Source: CAZHFW01 sp964531675
GTDB lineage: Bacteria > Planctomycetota > Phycisphaerae > Phycisphaerales > UBA1924
DNA: 64,000 nucleotides
Assembly: GCA_964531675.1 (NCBI GenBank)
Contig: CAZHFW010000012.1
Coordinates: forward strand, 32,179 to 96,178
Reading direction: 5' to 3'
The notes under the pieces are model-generated. The model searched no databases. It had not been told where the DNA came from and worked only from the letters and a program-made list of their open reading frames with translations. Positions within the stretch are counted from its first letter, which is position 1. Each line of letters starts with the position of its first letter. Shown piece after piece: positions 1 to 7,844 of this stretch. A program made the translations under genes and the position numbers.

Positions 1-98
1 GCGGCCTGTGGATTGGCCTCTGCCTTGAGATCGTGATCCGTGCGGCACTCTTCGCGTGGCGCTTCGCAGGAGGCGCTTGGGCGCGGGCGAGGGTGTGA
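1..98 (+). CDS. C-terminal fragment of a probable MATE-family transporter (cut by window edge)
   Basis: The frame beginning at base 3 is open from the window edge to a TGA at 96-98. It encodes about 31 residues, starting GLWIGLCLEIVIRAALFAWR and ending in a basic tail. A hydrophobic segment of the type 'GLWxGL...R...L..WRF..G.W' followed by a short basic end is how many MATE multidrug/sodium antiporters finish (last membrane helix and cytoplasmic tail). Only this tail is visible, so the family is an inference from pattern and another multi-pass membrane protein is possible. Confidence 0.45.
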   Translation, partial: GLWIGLCLEIVIRAALFAWRFAGGAWARARV

Positions 99-113
99 GG
101 AAGGGACGGGGCT

Positions 114-150
114 GGAAGGCACGGAGGCACGGAGGCACGAAGGCACGGAG
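114..150. repeat. Short tandem array of a 9-bp unit (GGCACGGAG)
   Basis: About four copies of GGCACGGAG, one with an A variant (GGCACGAAG), lie directly downstream of the partial transporter gene. The same 9-mer array occurs on the other strand inside deoC at 20966-20997, so it is a dispersed repeat. Translated, the unit gives the ARRHGGTE-type peptide. Confidence 0.8.
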
Positions 151-211
151 CGAAGAAGCGAAGAAGCGAAGAAGCTACGAAGCGAGAGAGCGAGAGAGCG
201 AGAGAGCGAGA
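151..211. repeat. Two adjacent 8-bp microsatellite arrays
   Basis: Immediately after the 9-bp array come three copies of GCGAAGAA-type units (151-174), a short interruption, and about four copies of GCGAGAGA (180-211). Three different purine-rich arrays back to back form a compound microsatellite in non-coding DNA. Confidence 0.8.
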
Positions 212-219
212 AACCACGC

Positions 220-246
220 CTGGATTGACCGCTTCGGTCAATCCAG
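220..246. terminator. Perfect 12-bp stem hairpin between convergent genes
   Basis: CTGGATTGACCG and CGGTCAATCCAG flank a 3-nt loop. There is no clean T-tract on either side. The hairpin lies between the end of the partial transporter gene (98) and the end of the minus-strand DUF1015 gene (302), so it could end transcription from both directions. Confidence 0.5.
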
Positions 247-301
247 GATCACGATGGTCCAGTGACGCACGTGCGAAGTGTGGGGCTTGGTCTCGCGGGG
301 C

Positions 302-1645
302 TTACTCGAGCGGGTTGATGAACAGGCCTGTCGCGAGCTTGGGGTAGAAGAACGTCGACTTCTGAGGCATGAGCTCGTTGGCGCGGCTCACCTTCTTCAC
401 GGCATCGAGAGGCGTGGGGCGGACGATGACCGCCATCTGGGCGAAGCCCGCGCCGCCGCCGGCGCCGGTCTCTGCGCCCGAGCCGATGTCTTCGACTTCC
501 TTGATCGTGTGGGGGAAGGCCCACTTGACAGGCTGGTTGTCGTTGAGCTTGGCCTGGCAGATCTTCTCGACGATGTGGTACTGGGTGATCGCGACGTCGA
601 GCGTGCGCCACGCCTCGGGCTTGCTCGCAAAGCGGGCCTTGAGCGGGTCGGGCGTGGAGGGCGTGATGATGAACCCGCGCTTCTCCTTGAAGTCCCAGAG
701 GCCAAGGCGATTGGGTCCCATCGACGAGAGGTCGCTCAGCGCCGCGTCGAGCTTGCGGAGATCGCCTCCGATGGGCTCGAAGGCGAGTTCGCCCGAGGCT
801 GCGGAGACGAACTTGTCGATGCTGTAGTGCTTCATGCCGCCCAGCACGCGGTGGGTTGGCCAGATCACCAGTCCGGGGTCGGACATGCCGACCAGGACGA
901 TCATGCAGCGTCGCGCGGGATGGTCCGCGGGGACCGCGCCCTTGGCTTCCAGGGCCTTGAGGTAGTTCAGCCCCGTCGTGTAGCGGTGGTGGCCGTCGGC
1001 GATGAAGACGTCTTCACCCGCCAGCGCGTCCTGATACGCCTTGATGGTCGCGGGGTCGTCGATCGTCCAGACCTCGTGCAGGACGCCTTCGCCTGTGGTC
1101 GCGGTCGCGCTGGGCGCGGTGCTGGTCATGATCTTGCGGAGCAGCGCGGTGGCGCGGCCCGAGTCGTCGGCGAAGAGTCCGAAGATCGGGGAGAGCTGCG
1201 TGCGCGTGGCGTTCATGAGCGCCATGCGGTCTTCCTTGGGGCCGCTGAAGGTTTCCTCATGCGGCAGGATCCCGCCGCCGGAGCGCGGACCGAAGGGGAC
1301 GGTCTCCACCGTGCACGCCATGCCCGAGCGCAGGTGCTTGGAGCCATCGGGGCTCGTGAAGGTCTGGCGATACGCGAACATCGCGGGCGTGTCGCGGCGC
1401 GTCAGGACGCTCTTGGAGAGCAGTGCGCGGTACGAATCCGCGGCGCCTTGATACGCCTCGGGCGGCCCGAGCTCTTTGGCGGGCGTGTGGGGAAGATCGA
1501 TCCCCACGATGTTCGCGGGATCCTTGGCCAAAAGCGCCTGCTTCCCGGCCTTGTCCAAGACGTCGTACGGCGGGGCGACGAACTTGGACAGATCGCCCTT
1601 GCCCTGATGGTACTGAACGGCCCGGAACGGGAAGACTGCTGGCAT
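302..1645 (-). CDS. DUF1015 family protein
   Basis: This 447-residue protein belongs to the DUF1015 family, often found next to serine-biosynthesis genes in other bacteria; its biochemical role is not established. The family hallmarks are visible: an N-terminal 'FRAVQY...FVAPPYDVL' segment, 'GILPHEETFSGPKEDR' near residue 130 and 'FIADGHHRYTT' near residue 220. The ATG at 1645 is chosen because the conserved N-terminus begins there, although the frame stays open much further upstream through purQ. It is divergent from purQ with about 135 bp between starts and has a recognisable -10 element upstream. No signal peptide or membrane segment is seen, so it is probably cytoplasmic. Confidence 0.9.
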   Translation of the reverse strand: MPAVFPFRAVQYHQGKGDLSKFVAPPYDVLDKAGKQALLAKDPANIVGIDLPHTPAKELGPPEAYQGAADSYRALLSKSVLTRRDTPAMFAYRQTFTSPDGSKHLRSGMACTVETVPFGPRSGGGILPHEETFSGPKEDRMALMNATRTQLSPIFGLFADDSGRATALLRKIMTSTAPSATATTGEGVLHEVWTIDDPATIKAYQDALAGEDVFIADGHHRYTTGLNYLKALEAKGAVPADHPARRCMIVLVGMSDPGLVIWPTHRVLGGMKHYSIDKFVSAASGELAFEPIGGDLRKLDAALSDLSSMGPNRLGLWDFKEKRGFIITPSTPDPLKARFASKPEAWRTLDVAITQYHIVEKICQAKLNDNQPVKWAFPHTIKEVEDIGSGAETGAGGGAGFAQMAVIVRPTPLDAVKKVSRANELMPQKSTFFYPKLATGLFINPLE

Positions 1646-1692
1646 GGTCGGCTCCTGGTTGTCTGTCCTGCCCGCTTCGGGGCGGGTCTTCG

Positions 1693-1720
1693 AGTATAGA
1701 GGGCGCAAAAGCTCTCGGAA
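1693..1720 (-). promoter_or_regulatory. Putative promoter of the DUF1015 gene
   Basis: On the minus strand TATACT (1698-1693) lies 48 nt before the start codon. A weak -35 (TTCCGA, 1720-1715) is 16 bp upstream. The same TATACT hexamer occurs before gyrA and before the kinase gene at 60292. This is a sequence match only. Confidence 0.35.
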
Positions 1721-1780
1721 CGCTCCCGGAAATGCCGCGCGGGGGGTTGCCGTCAGCGGCCCCCGGGGTATCGTGAGGGC

Positions 1781-2617
1781 ATGTTCGCAGGCTCTTCCAC
1801 AAGCCGTCCTCGGGCCCTGGTGATCCGCGCCGCGGGTACCAACTGCGACGCCGAGATGATGGAAGCCTTCCGCATGGCGGGCGCGGACGTCTCCCTCATC
1901 CACGTGGATCGCCTCATCGAGCGCCCCGCGCACGTCGCGGACTTCGATCTGATCGGATTCCCGGGAGGGTTCAGCTATGGCGATGACATCGCCTCGGGCC
2001 GGATCCTCGCGATGAAGCTCCGCGAGTTCCTGTATCCCGCGCTGCGCGAAGCTGCAGCACGGGGCGTGCCCATGATCGGCGCATGCAACGGGTTCCAGGC
2101 GCTGGTGCAGGTCGGACTGCTGCCTGGCCCAGCCGCGGGCGAGCCTTGGCCCGAAGCGGCAGCGCCCAAGCAGCGCGTCGCGCTGTGCGAGAACGCCGAA
2201 GGCCGTTTCTGCGACCGCTGGGTGGGAATGTCGCTCGAGCTGAGCACCGTGTGCATTTGGACGCGGGGTTTGGCTCAGGCTTCGGCGGCCCATGATCCGG
2301 ATCTGATGATGCTGCCGGTGGCGCACGGCGAGGGTCGTTTCGTCGCCGACACGCCCCAGACGCTCCGTGATCTGGAGGCCCATGGCCAGATCGTGTTCCG
2401 CTACACCGAGAACTACAACGGCTCCGAAGGCGCCGTCGCGGGAATCTGCGACCCCACGGGCCGGATCTTCGGCCTGATGCCTCACCCCGAGCGCTATCTC
2501 GATTGGACGCTGCACCCGTACTGGACCGCGCTGGAACCCCACCAGCGCCGGGGCGACACGCCCGGGCTGATGCTCTTCAAGAGCGCGGTCGAAGCCGTGA
2601 CCGGCGTGCACGCGTAA
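1781..2617 (+). CDS. purQ: Phosphoribosylformylglycinamidine synthase subunit PurQ (glutaminase)
   Basis: PurQ is the class I glutamine amidotransferase subunit of FGAM synthase in purine biosynthesis and supplies ammonia to PurL. The 278-residue protein opens with 'RALVIRAAGTNCDAEM', typical of PurQ. It has the oxyanion strand 'GFPGGFSYGDDIASG', the nucleophile in 'GACNGFQ' (Cys near residue 100) and the His/Glu pair in 'MPHPERYLDW' near residue 235. It is longer than the roughly 230-residue Bacillus-type subunit. No purL or purS is adjacent, so the complex partners must be encoded elsewhere. It converges on ygfZ with about 33 bp between stops. Confidence 0.95.
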   Translation: MFAGSSTSRPRALVIRAAGTNCDAEMMEAFRMAGADVSLIHVDRLIERPAHVADFDLIGFPGGFSYGDDIASGRILAMKLREFLYPALREAAARGVPMIGACNGFQALVQVGLLPGPAAGEPWPEAAAPKQRVALCENAEGRFCDRWVGMSLELSTVCIWTRGLAQASAAHDPDLMMLPVAHGEGRFVADTPQTLRDLEAHGQIVFRYTENYNGSEGAVAGICDPTGRIFGLMPHPERYLDWTLHPYWTALEPHQRRGDTPGLMLFKSAVEAVTGVHA

Positions 2618-2650
2618 GCCGCGGCGGCATCCGGGCTGTGGGCCAAGACC

Positions 2651-3922
2651 TCATCCGCGATTGACGAATCGGAGCGACTTCTGCACGACCGCGCGCACGA
2701 GGCCTCCTTCGGTCTGCGCCAGGAGCGTCTTGTCCGCGCTGGCGTGCTCGTACTTCACCTGCGCAAAGCAGATGGCAGCGGCGCCGAGCATGGGGCTGAT
2801 CGTGGAACTCGACACCGCGCCGATCGCATCACCGAGCGTGGTGCCCTCCGTCGGAGGCAGGAAGACCTGCGATCCCGTGACGGGCTGGAGCATCTGTTCG
2901 GCGTTCCGGGGCGTTCCCGCGTCGGTCGCGGGCTGCTCGATCCGCAGCGCGACCAGGAGCTGCTTGGGATGGCCGCGGGCGTGCATCCGCGCCACGATCT
3001 CCTGACCGAGATAGCACCCCTTGGTGAACGACACACGAGAGTCGAGCACGCCCGACTCCGCGGGCAGGTTCTCCGTCGTGAAGTCGAGGTTGTAGAGCGG
3101 GGTGCCGTTCTCGATGCGCGCGACGTTGAACGCGTGCCAGCCCGCGGCCCGGAGCCTGATGCGTGACGCGAGGGTGTCGGGCGCAAAGTGCTTGGTGAGC
3201 GCCGCACCCGCCTCGTGGTTGTTGGCGTCGGGGTCCGAACCTGTCTCGAGCAACAGCCGGTAGATCTTCTCGGTGGCGTCCGTCGGGCACAGGAGCTCGA
3301 TGCCCACCTCGCCGGTCTGATCATCACGATCGAGCAGCACCGGTGCGCCCGCGAGCGTGATCTGCAGGCTCGTGCCCGAGGCCATGTTCTCGATCGCATC
3401 GGCGTGCTCGGGCGCGAGGGCGGCGAGCAGGGCTTTGCTGGTGGGGCCATGGAGCCCGAGGCGGTGGTGCTGCGCCGTGACATCGCGGATGGCGCAGTCT
3501 TCGGTGATGATGTACGACGAGAGTCCTTCGACGGTCCGCCCGATCGCGTGCACGTCCAGGTCCAGGAGCGTGCGCTCGGCCAGGTGAATCACACGCACGT
3601 CGGCGTCGATGCGGCCCTTGCGGTTGAGCCAGAAGGACCGACGCGTCTGTCCGGGCTGGAGCCCCTTGAGCTCCTGCGTGAGCATCCGGTTCAGGAAGTC
3701 GACACGATCGGGCCCGGTGATCTCCAGCGTGCCGCGCTGGGCCGCGTCGATCAGCACCGCGTGCTTCCGCAACGCGGCATATTCGAGTTCGAGCTCGCCG
3801 AAGGTCTCCACGAGATAGACCCCCTGGGAGGCCTCGCCGAGCTTTTCGATCTCGGGCCCGTATTGCAGGAGGGAGGCCTCGGCTTCCTGGTGAGAACGGA
3901 GCAGGGGTGAGTGCAGCGCCAT
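2651..3922 (-). CDS. ygfZ: Folate-binding YgfZ/GcvT-like protein
   Basis: YgfZ is a folate-dependent protein that helps assembly or repair of certain iron-sulfur enzymes. Its fold is that of the glycine-cleavage T protein. The 423-residue product shows the YgfZ signature 'KGCYLGQEIVARMHARG', which holds the conserved Cys, and a GcvT-like N-terminal region ('LRKHAVLIDAAQRGTLEITG'). The start at 3922 is used because the upstream in-frame extension has no GcvT similarity and would run into the divergent M42 gene. A minus-strand TAGACT at 3950-3945 is a possible -10 just upstream. It is cytoplasmic. Confidence 0.93.
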   Translation of the reverse strand: MALHSPLLRSHQEAEASLLQYGPEIEKLGEASQGVYLVETFGELELEYAALRKHAVLIDAAQRGTLEITGPDRVDFLNRMLTQELKGLQPGQTRRSFWLNRKGRIDADVRVIHLAERTLLDLDVHAIGRTVEGLSSYIITEDCAIRDVTAQHHRLGLHGPTSKALLAALAPEHADAIENMASGTSLQITLAGAPVLLDRDDQTGEVGIELLCPTDATEKIYRLLLETGSDPDANNHEAGAALTKHFAPDTLASRIRLRAAGWHAFNVARIENGTPLYNLDFTTENLPAESGVLDSRVSFTKGCYLGQEIVARMHARGHPKQLLVALRIEQPATDAGTPRNAEQMLQPVTGSQVFLPPTEGTTLGDAIGAVSSSTISPMLGAAAICFAQVKYEHASADKTLLAQTEGGLVRAVVQKSLRFVNRG

Positions 3923-4103
3923 TGGGACTCCGGGGAGATGCCCAAGTCTATTCGTCCGGGCCTTACGAGTTACAAACACCGGGGCGAAACCCACCTCCCA
4001 AGTCCAGGGAACCTTCCGGGGCGGTGCGAATCTGAGAGATGGAGGCGGTATCCTTGATTCCCTCGCCGCCGCCTCTGGCTTTTCGTGGGAGCGACCGGAG
4101 CGA

Positions 4104-5213
4104 GTGAACTGGAGCTCAACTTTGAATCTCGATCTGCTCAAGCGTCTGTGCGAAACCCCCGGCGTCCCCGGCCGCGAGGAGCGCGTCCGCGCCCTGATCC
4201 AGAAGGAAGTCGGCCAAGCCGGTTCCTCCAGCCTCTTCGATGAAATCCGGACCGACGCGCTGGGCAACCTGATCTGCACGCGTCATCCCCGCTCGGGCAA
4301 GAAGGGCGGCAAGGTCAAGTCCAAGGGCGAGCGCGCCAAGCGCGTCATGCTCCTGTGCCACATGGACGAGATCGGCTTCTACATCACGTCCATCGACAAG
4401 CGGGGCTTCCTGTGGGTCAACCCCGCGGGCGGCTTTGACGCGCGCAACCTGTTCTCGCGCCGCGTGCTGGTCGTCACCGACTCGGGCGACTATCCGGGCG
4501 TGATGAACCCCGGCGGCCGGCCGGTTCACATCTCGAGCCCCAAGGACCGCGAGCGCGTCCCCGAAGTGAAGGAGTTCTTCGTGGACGTGGGCATGACCGC
4601 GGCCCAGGTCGAGAAGAAGTTCAAGGTCGGCGACTACATCGTCATGAACGAGCCCGCGATCGAAGTGGGGGAGAAGTTCGTCTCCAAGGCGCTGGACAAC
4701 CGCGTGGCGTGCTGGCTCGGCATCGAGTCGGTCCGCCGCCTGCACGAGTCGGGCACGGGCAACGCCTGCGAGGTCGTCGTCGCGTTCACGACGCAGGAAG
4801 AAGTCGGCCTCCGCGGCGCCAAGACCGCCAGCCATGCGGTCCTCCCGGACATCGGCCTTGGCATCGACGTCACCCTCTCGTGCGACACGCCCGGCGTGCC
4901 CGATGAGGAGGCCGTCACCATCCAGGGCAAGGGCTACGGCCTGCACATCAAGGACAGCTCGTTCATCTCCGACCACACCCTGGTCTCGGAGTTCGAAGCG
5001 CTCTCCAAGAAGGCCAAGATCCCGTACCAGCGGACGATCCTGGCCGCGGGCGGTCAGGACGGCGCCGCGGCCCAGCAGGCCGCCGCGGGCGCGCGGGCGG
5101 TGGGCATCACCGTCGGCACGCGGTACATCCACACCGTGACGGAGATGATCGACAAGACCGACCTGAAGGCCGCCCGCGATGTTCTCGCGGCGTACCTCGG
5201 GCAGGTCAGCTGA
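4104..5213 (+). CDS. M42-family metallo-aminopeptidase
   Basis: This is a dinuclear-metal aminopeptidase of family M42 (glutamyl aminopeptidase/endoglucanase-M-like, TET peptidases), which trims peptides in the cytoplasm. About 369 residues carry the expected metal and catalytic positions: 'LLCHMDEIGF', 'KALDNRVACWLG', 'TTQEEVGLRGA', 'GIDVTLSCDTPG' and a late 'IHTVTEM' His. A basic stretch 'KKGGKVKSKGERAKR' near residue 72-86 is a loop insertion. The start is uncertain: GTG at 4104 opens the frame, but TTG at 4122 is better spaced from GGAG (4110-4113) and begins at the conserved 'NLDLLKRLCETPGVPG'. A rho-independent terminator follows at 5307. Confidence 0.92.
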   Translation: MNWSSTLNLDLLKRLCETPGVPGREERVRALIQKEVGQAGSSSLFDEIRTDALGNLICTRHPRSGKKGGKVKSKGERAKRVMLLCHMDEIGFYITSIDKRGFLWVNPAGGFDARNLFSRRVLVVTDSGDYPGVMNPGGRPVHISSPKDRERVPEVKEFFVDVGMTAAQVEKKFKVGDYIVMNEPAIEVGEKFVSKALDNRVACWLGIESVRRLHESGTGNACEVVVAFTTQEEVGLRGAKTASHAVLPDIGLGIDVTLSCDTPGVPDEEAVTIQGKGYGLHIKDSSFISDHTLVSEFEALSKKAKIPYQRTILAAGGQDGAAAQQAAAGARAVGITVGTRYIHTVTEMIDKTDLKAARDVLAAYLGQVS

Positions 5214-5690
5214 TCACCCGAGACGAAGCACCCGCGTCGATTCGAGCGATCGACAACTCCAACGCCAACAAATCTCCAAAGCCAACGAGTCTCCAAAGCC
5301 AACGAGCCCCACGCGCAAGCGTGGGGTTTTTCATCCTCGATCAGACTCGTCCGAGCCTCTCGCGCAAGCGAGAGGAACCGAGCGTGAAACCATCGCGCAC
5401 GCACCGTAACGCAAGCAAGAACCGCACGGGCACGCGGGCGACGACATGGGACCAAGTGAAGGCGGACGGTTCCTCTGGCTCGCGCCAGAGGCTCGGTCGG
5501 ATTTGCATCACGCCGCCGGCCGTCACGGATCAACCGAGCCTCTCGCGCAAGCGAGAGGAACCGAGCGTGAACCCATCGCGCACGCGCCGCGACGCAAGCA
5601 AGAACCGCACGGGCACGCGGGCGATGACAAGGGACGAGGTGAAGGCGGACGGTTCCTCTGGCTCGCGCCAGAGGCTCGGACGGAGTTGCA
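5214..5690. repeat. Gene-free interval holding a tandemly duplicated palindrome-pair element
   Basis: No gene is supported here. After the terminator, two copies of a roughly 165-bp unit lie 183 bp apart (about 5348-5517 and 5531-5700) with only scattered substitutions and no indels between landmarks. Each begins with CCTCTCGCGCAAGCGAGAGG and ends with CCTCTGGCTCGCGCCAGAGG. The two hairpins are roughly inverted copies of each other, a REP/BIME-like arrangement. The right end of copy 2 overlaps the last codons and stop of the SUMF1-like gene, and copy 1 retains that same sequence near 5508-5515, so the duplicated segment included the gene's 3' end. Confidence 0.85.
5307..5331 (+). terminator. 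Rho-independent terminator after the M42 peptidase
   Basis: CCCCACGC / GCGTGGGG pairs around a short CAA loop and is followed by TTTTT. Its apex CGCGCAAGCG is identical to that of the palindromes at 5355 and 5538, so this terminator looks like a member of the same palindrome family. Just upstream (5255-5306) TCTCCAAAGCCAACGAG is repeated in tandem. Confidence 0.8.
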
Positions 5691-6698
5691 TCACGCCGCC
5701 CGCTGTCGGCGGACGCGGGTCAGGCCCGCGAGCACGATGAGCCAGGCTTGCGGCGATGGCACCGTTGATGAAATCCGGAGACCGCCTCCGGCATACTGGT
5801 ATGCAAAGGCGTTGAACCAGTCGATGCGATCAACGAGAACGTAGTCTTCAAGCGTCGAAGTACTTGACCCACGCAATAAGCGACTTTCGCCGGTGGTGTT
5901 CGCCCACTCCAACCACTCCGAGTTCATCCCCGATCCATCGAGCAGACCCCAGGGCGACTGCGCATCGGGGTAGGAGCCGACGTTGAGGTAGAGGTACTTG
6001 TCCTTGTCCGGGAACAGGCCGACCGCGGTCTGCGCGCCCGGTGAGCCGGGCGGGCCCGGGATCAACGGCGTGTCGGACTTGGCCGGGTAGCGCCAGTATC
6101 CACCCTGCCCCTCGCCGTTCTTGTTGGGGTCGTAGTGCATCGCCTTGGTCCATTCATCGATGGAGGCGATCCAGAACTTGGCGCCGGGTGAGTGGACGGC
6201 TTGCCCTTCCCACTGGCCGCTGGGGCCGATCTTGAAGGTGCTGGTGTCGTACGCGCCGGTCTCGAAGGCCCAGGCCTGGTTGACTTTGCCGTTGGTGAGC
6301 CAGTTGCAGTACCGGGCGGCGAACTCCCAGGACATGTCCATGGAGAAGTTGGCCGCATCGGCGTCCATGATCCACCTGGGGTTGTTGGAGTCGCCCGAGA
6401 CGTTGTGGATGAAGCTCCCGAAGAAGCCGGGCTTGAAGCCGACGCCGGGGTTCAGGGGCGAGTAGGCCTGGACGAACTCGAAGTACTGGGCGACGGTGAG
6501 CTCGGTCTTGGCCATGCGGTAGGTGTAGTCGACACGCCCGACCGGCCCGATGCCGTTGATGGCCAGGAAGGGGAACTCATCGGGCGAAGCGGACGCATTG
6601 CCCGGAGCGCCGATGGTCTTGAACTCGATGCCGTAGTCCTGGGCCAGGGCCGGCGCGGCGCAGGCGGCTGCCATCACGATGCAACGGACGTTCTGCAT
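5691..6698 (-). CDS. Secreted SUMF1/FGE-fold protein with PEP-CTERM-like tail
   Basis: The 335-residue protein has an N-terminal signal peptide ending 'CAAPALAQ' and a formylglycine-generating-enzyme (SUMF1) type fold: 'YRMAKTELTVAQYFEFVQAY', 'SWEFAARYCNWLTNG', 'IASIDEWTKAMHYDP' and a final 'GGGLRIS'. The C-terminus 'VPSPQAWLIVLAGL' plus 'RVRRQRAA' resembles a PEP-CTERM sorting tail, so it is probably exported and processed at the envelope. In true FGEs two cysteines follow the 'RGGSW' strand. Here the region reads 'LLRGSSTSTLEDYV' with no Cys, so copper-dependent sulfatase maturation is unlikely and a ligand-binding or structural role is more plausible. Its 3' end overlaps the repeat element. 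Confidence 0.82.
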   Translation of the reverse strand: MQNVRCIVMAAACAAPALAQDYGIEFKTIGAPGNASASPDEFPFLAINGIGPVGRVDYTYRMAKTELTVAQYFEFVQAYSPLNPGVGFKPGFFGSFIHNVSGDSNNPRWIMDADAANFSMDMSWEFAARYCNWLTNGKVNQAWAFETGAYDTSTFKIGPSGQWEGQAVHSPGAKFWIASIDEWTKAMHYDPNKNGEGQGGYWRYPAKSDTPLIPGPPGSPGAQTAVGLFPDKDKYLYLNVGSYPDAQSPWGLLDGSGMNSEWLEWANTTGESRLLRGSSTSTLEDYVLVDRIDWFNAFAYQYAGGGLRISSTVPSPQAWLIVLAGLTRVRRQRAA

Positions 6699-6838
6699 GA
6701 TGTGCTCCCGTGTCGGGGAGAGCGTACATCAGGAATGAGGCAAAGCGAGGGGGATGGGCGCGTCGGCGAGACTCTTCATGCGAGGCCGGAGCGTGTGCCG
6801 TGCAGGGCCGATGGCTCAAGTGTGCGGCCAACTGACCC

Positions 6839-6875
6839 AAAAAACGAGCAAGGCTGGCTTTAAAGGCCGGCCTTG
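6839..6875 (-). terminator. Rho-independent terminator of the HTH-receiver gene
   Basis: Read on the minus strand, a near-perfect stem CAAGGCCGGCCTTT...AGCCAGCCTTG is followed by CTCG and six T. It lies 28 bp beyond the stop codon at 6903. Confidence 0.8.
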
Positions 6876-6902
6876 CGTGGTCTGGCGGAATGTGGTCTTC
6901 TA

Positions 6903-7481
6903 TCAGGCAACCAGATTCGTCGCAGCCTCGATGGCCTCGACGACCTGGCGGACCTGGAAGGGCTTCTTGAGGAAGCCATCGAAGCCTTGGGCGCGGAGCG
7001 CCTGGGCCTGCCCGTCGGTGAGCTTGCCGCTCATCGCGACGATGCGCGTGAACTGGAGCTGGTCATTCTTGCGGACCAGATCCGCGACGTGGCGCGTGTC
7101 GCCTTCGCCGAGGTGCACGTCGAGCAGCAGGACGTGCGGCTTGAAGCGTTCGCACTCGACGCCGGCGGCGAAGCCGTTGGTCGCGGTGCGGATCTCGTAG
7201 TTGGTCTGCTGGCCGAGGATCTTCTCGAGAACCTCGACGATCTCGCGCTCGTCATCGACGATGAGCACGCGCGTGCGTCCGGACTGGACGCCCTCGAGGG
7301 GGATCCCGTGGGCCTTCATGAACTTGATCAGTTCGGCCGCGGGAATGCGACGATCCCGGGAGCCCGGGATGCGGTATCCCTTGAGCGAGCCCGAGTCGAA
7401 CCACTTGGAGACCGTGCGTGGGGCCACGTTGCAGAGCTTGGCCACCTCGCCGGTCGTCAGAACTTCCTTATCCAACGCCAT
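6903..7481 (-). CDS. Regulator with N-terminal excisionase/MerR-type HTH and C-terminal receiver domain
   Basis: The 192-residue protein starts with a MerR/excisionase-like DNA-binding segment ('LTTGEVAKLCNVAPRTVSKW', 'GYRIPGSRDRRIPAAELI', residues 8-58). A CheY-like receiver follows at about 70-190: acidic pair in 'RVLIVDDERE', phospho-acceptor Asp in 'HVLLLDVHLGEG', and Lys in 'FLKKPFQ'. All phosphorylation residues are present. The order is the reverse of ordinary response regulators, which have the receiver first. No sensor kinase is adjacent. It is divergent from the HEAT-repeat gene that opens the secretin/pseudopilin locus and could control it, which is inference from position. Confidence 0.9.
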   Translation of the reverse strand: MALDKEVLTTGEVAKLCNVAPRTVSKWFDSGSLKGYRIPGSRDRRIPAAELIKFMKAHGIPLEGVQSGRTRVLIVDDEREIVEVLEKILGQQTNYEIRTATNGFAAGVECERFKPHVLLLDVHLGEGDTRHVADLVRKNDQLQFTRIVAMSGKLTDGQAQALRAQGFDGFLKKPFQVRQVVEAIEAATNLVA

Positions 7482-7844
7482 CGGCTCACCTCGTTCAGCG
7501 CAAGGGGGCCCTGGAGTTGAGCACTCCGACCCTCATCCGTCGCCCAGCATCGGGAAATCACGGGCTGCTCTTGACGTCTGAGGAGCCTGTGTCGCCAGAA
7601 ACCTGTTCTGGGACCCCGAATCCCGCTTCCAGGGGTGGGGGGGAGGCGTGCAAACCCCCATCCGGGGTGCAAGGCCAATCGGCCCGGCGCGTTGCGGCGG
7701 GCCGAGAACCGAAGTACAGTCCCCCCTCTCAGACCTGCCCGAGCGGGACGGTCTTTGTTTGGATTCATGTCGGCGCCGCGCCGGCGTGTACATGAAGGAC
7801 AGCAGGAGGGGCCCGCGTGGGCCTTTCAGCCTCAGGAGCGACCC
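7482..7844. other. Intergenic region between the HTH-receiver gene and the HEAT-repeat gene
   Basis: This 363-bp divergent intergenic stretch holds the upstream signals of both genes. A good promoter-like pair for the plus-strand gene is present (listed separately), leaving a 5' leader of about 115 nt. A G-rich run (GGTGGGGGGGAGG, about 7635-7648) followed by CCCCC-containing sequence could fold. I see no convincing coding or RNA gene. Confidence 0.6.
7693..7721 (+). promoter_or_regulatory. Putative sigma-70 promoter of the HEAT-repeat gene
   Basis: TTGCGG (7693-7698) and TACAGT (7716-7721) are separated by 17 bp, upstream of the GTG start at 7845. This is a sequence match only. Confidence 0.45.

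Noticed and set aside
5691..6698. Functional formylglycine-generating enzyme
   Set aside because: The fold is right but the catalytic cysteines after the 'RGSS' strand are absent and the protein carries a surface-sorting tail.
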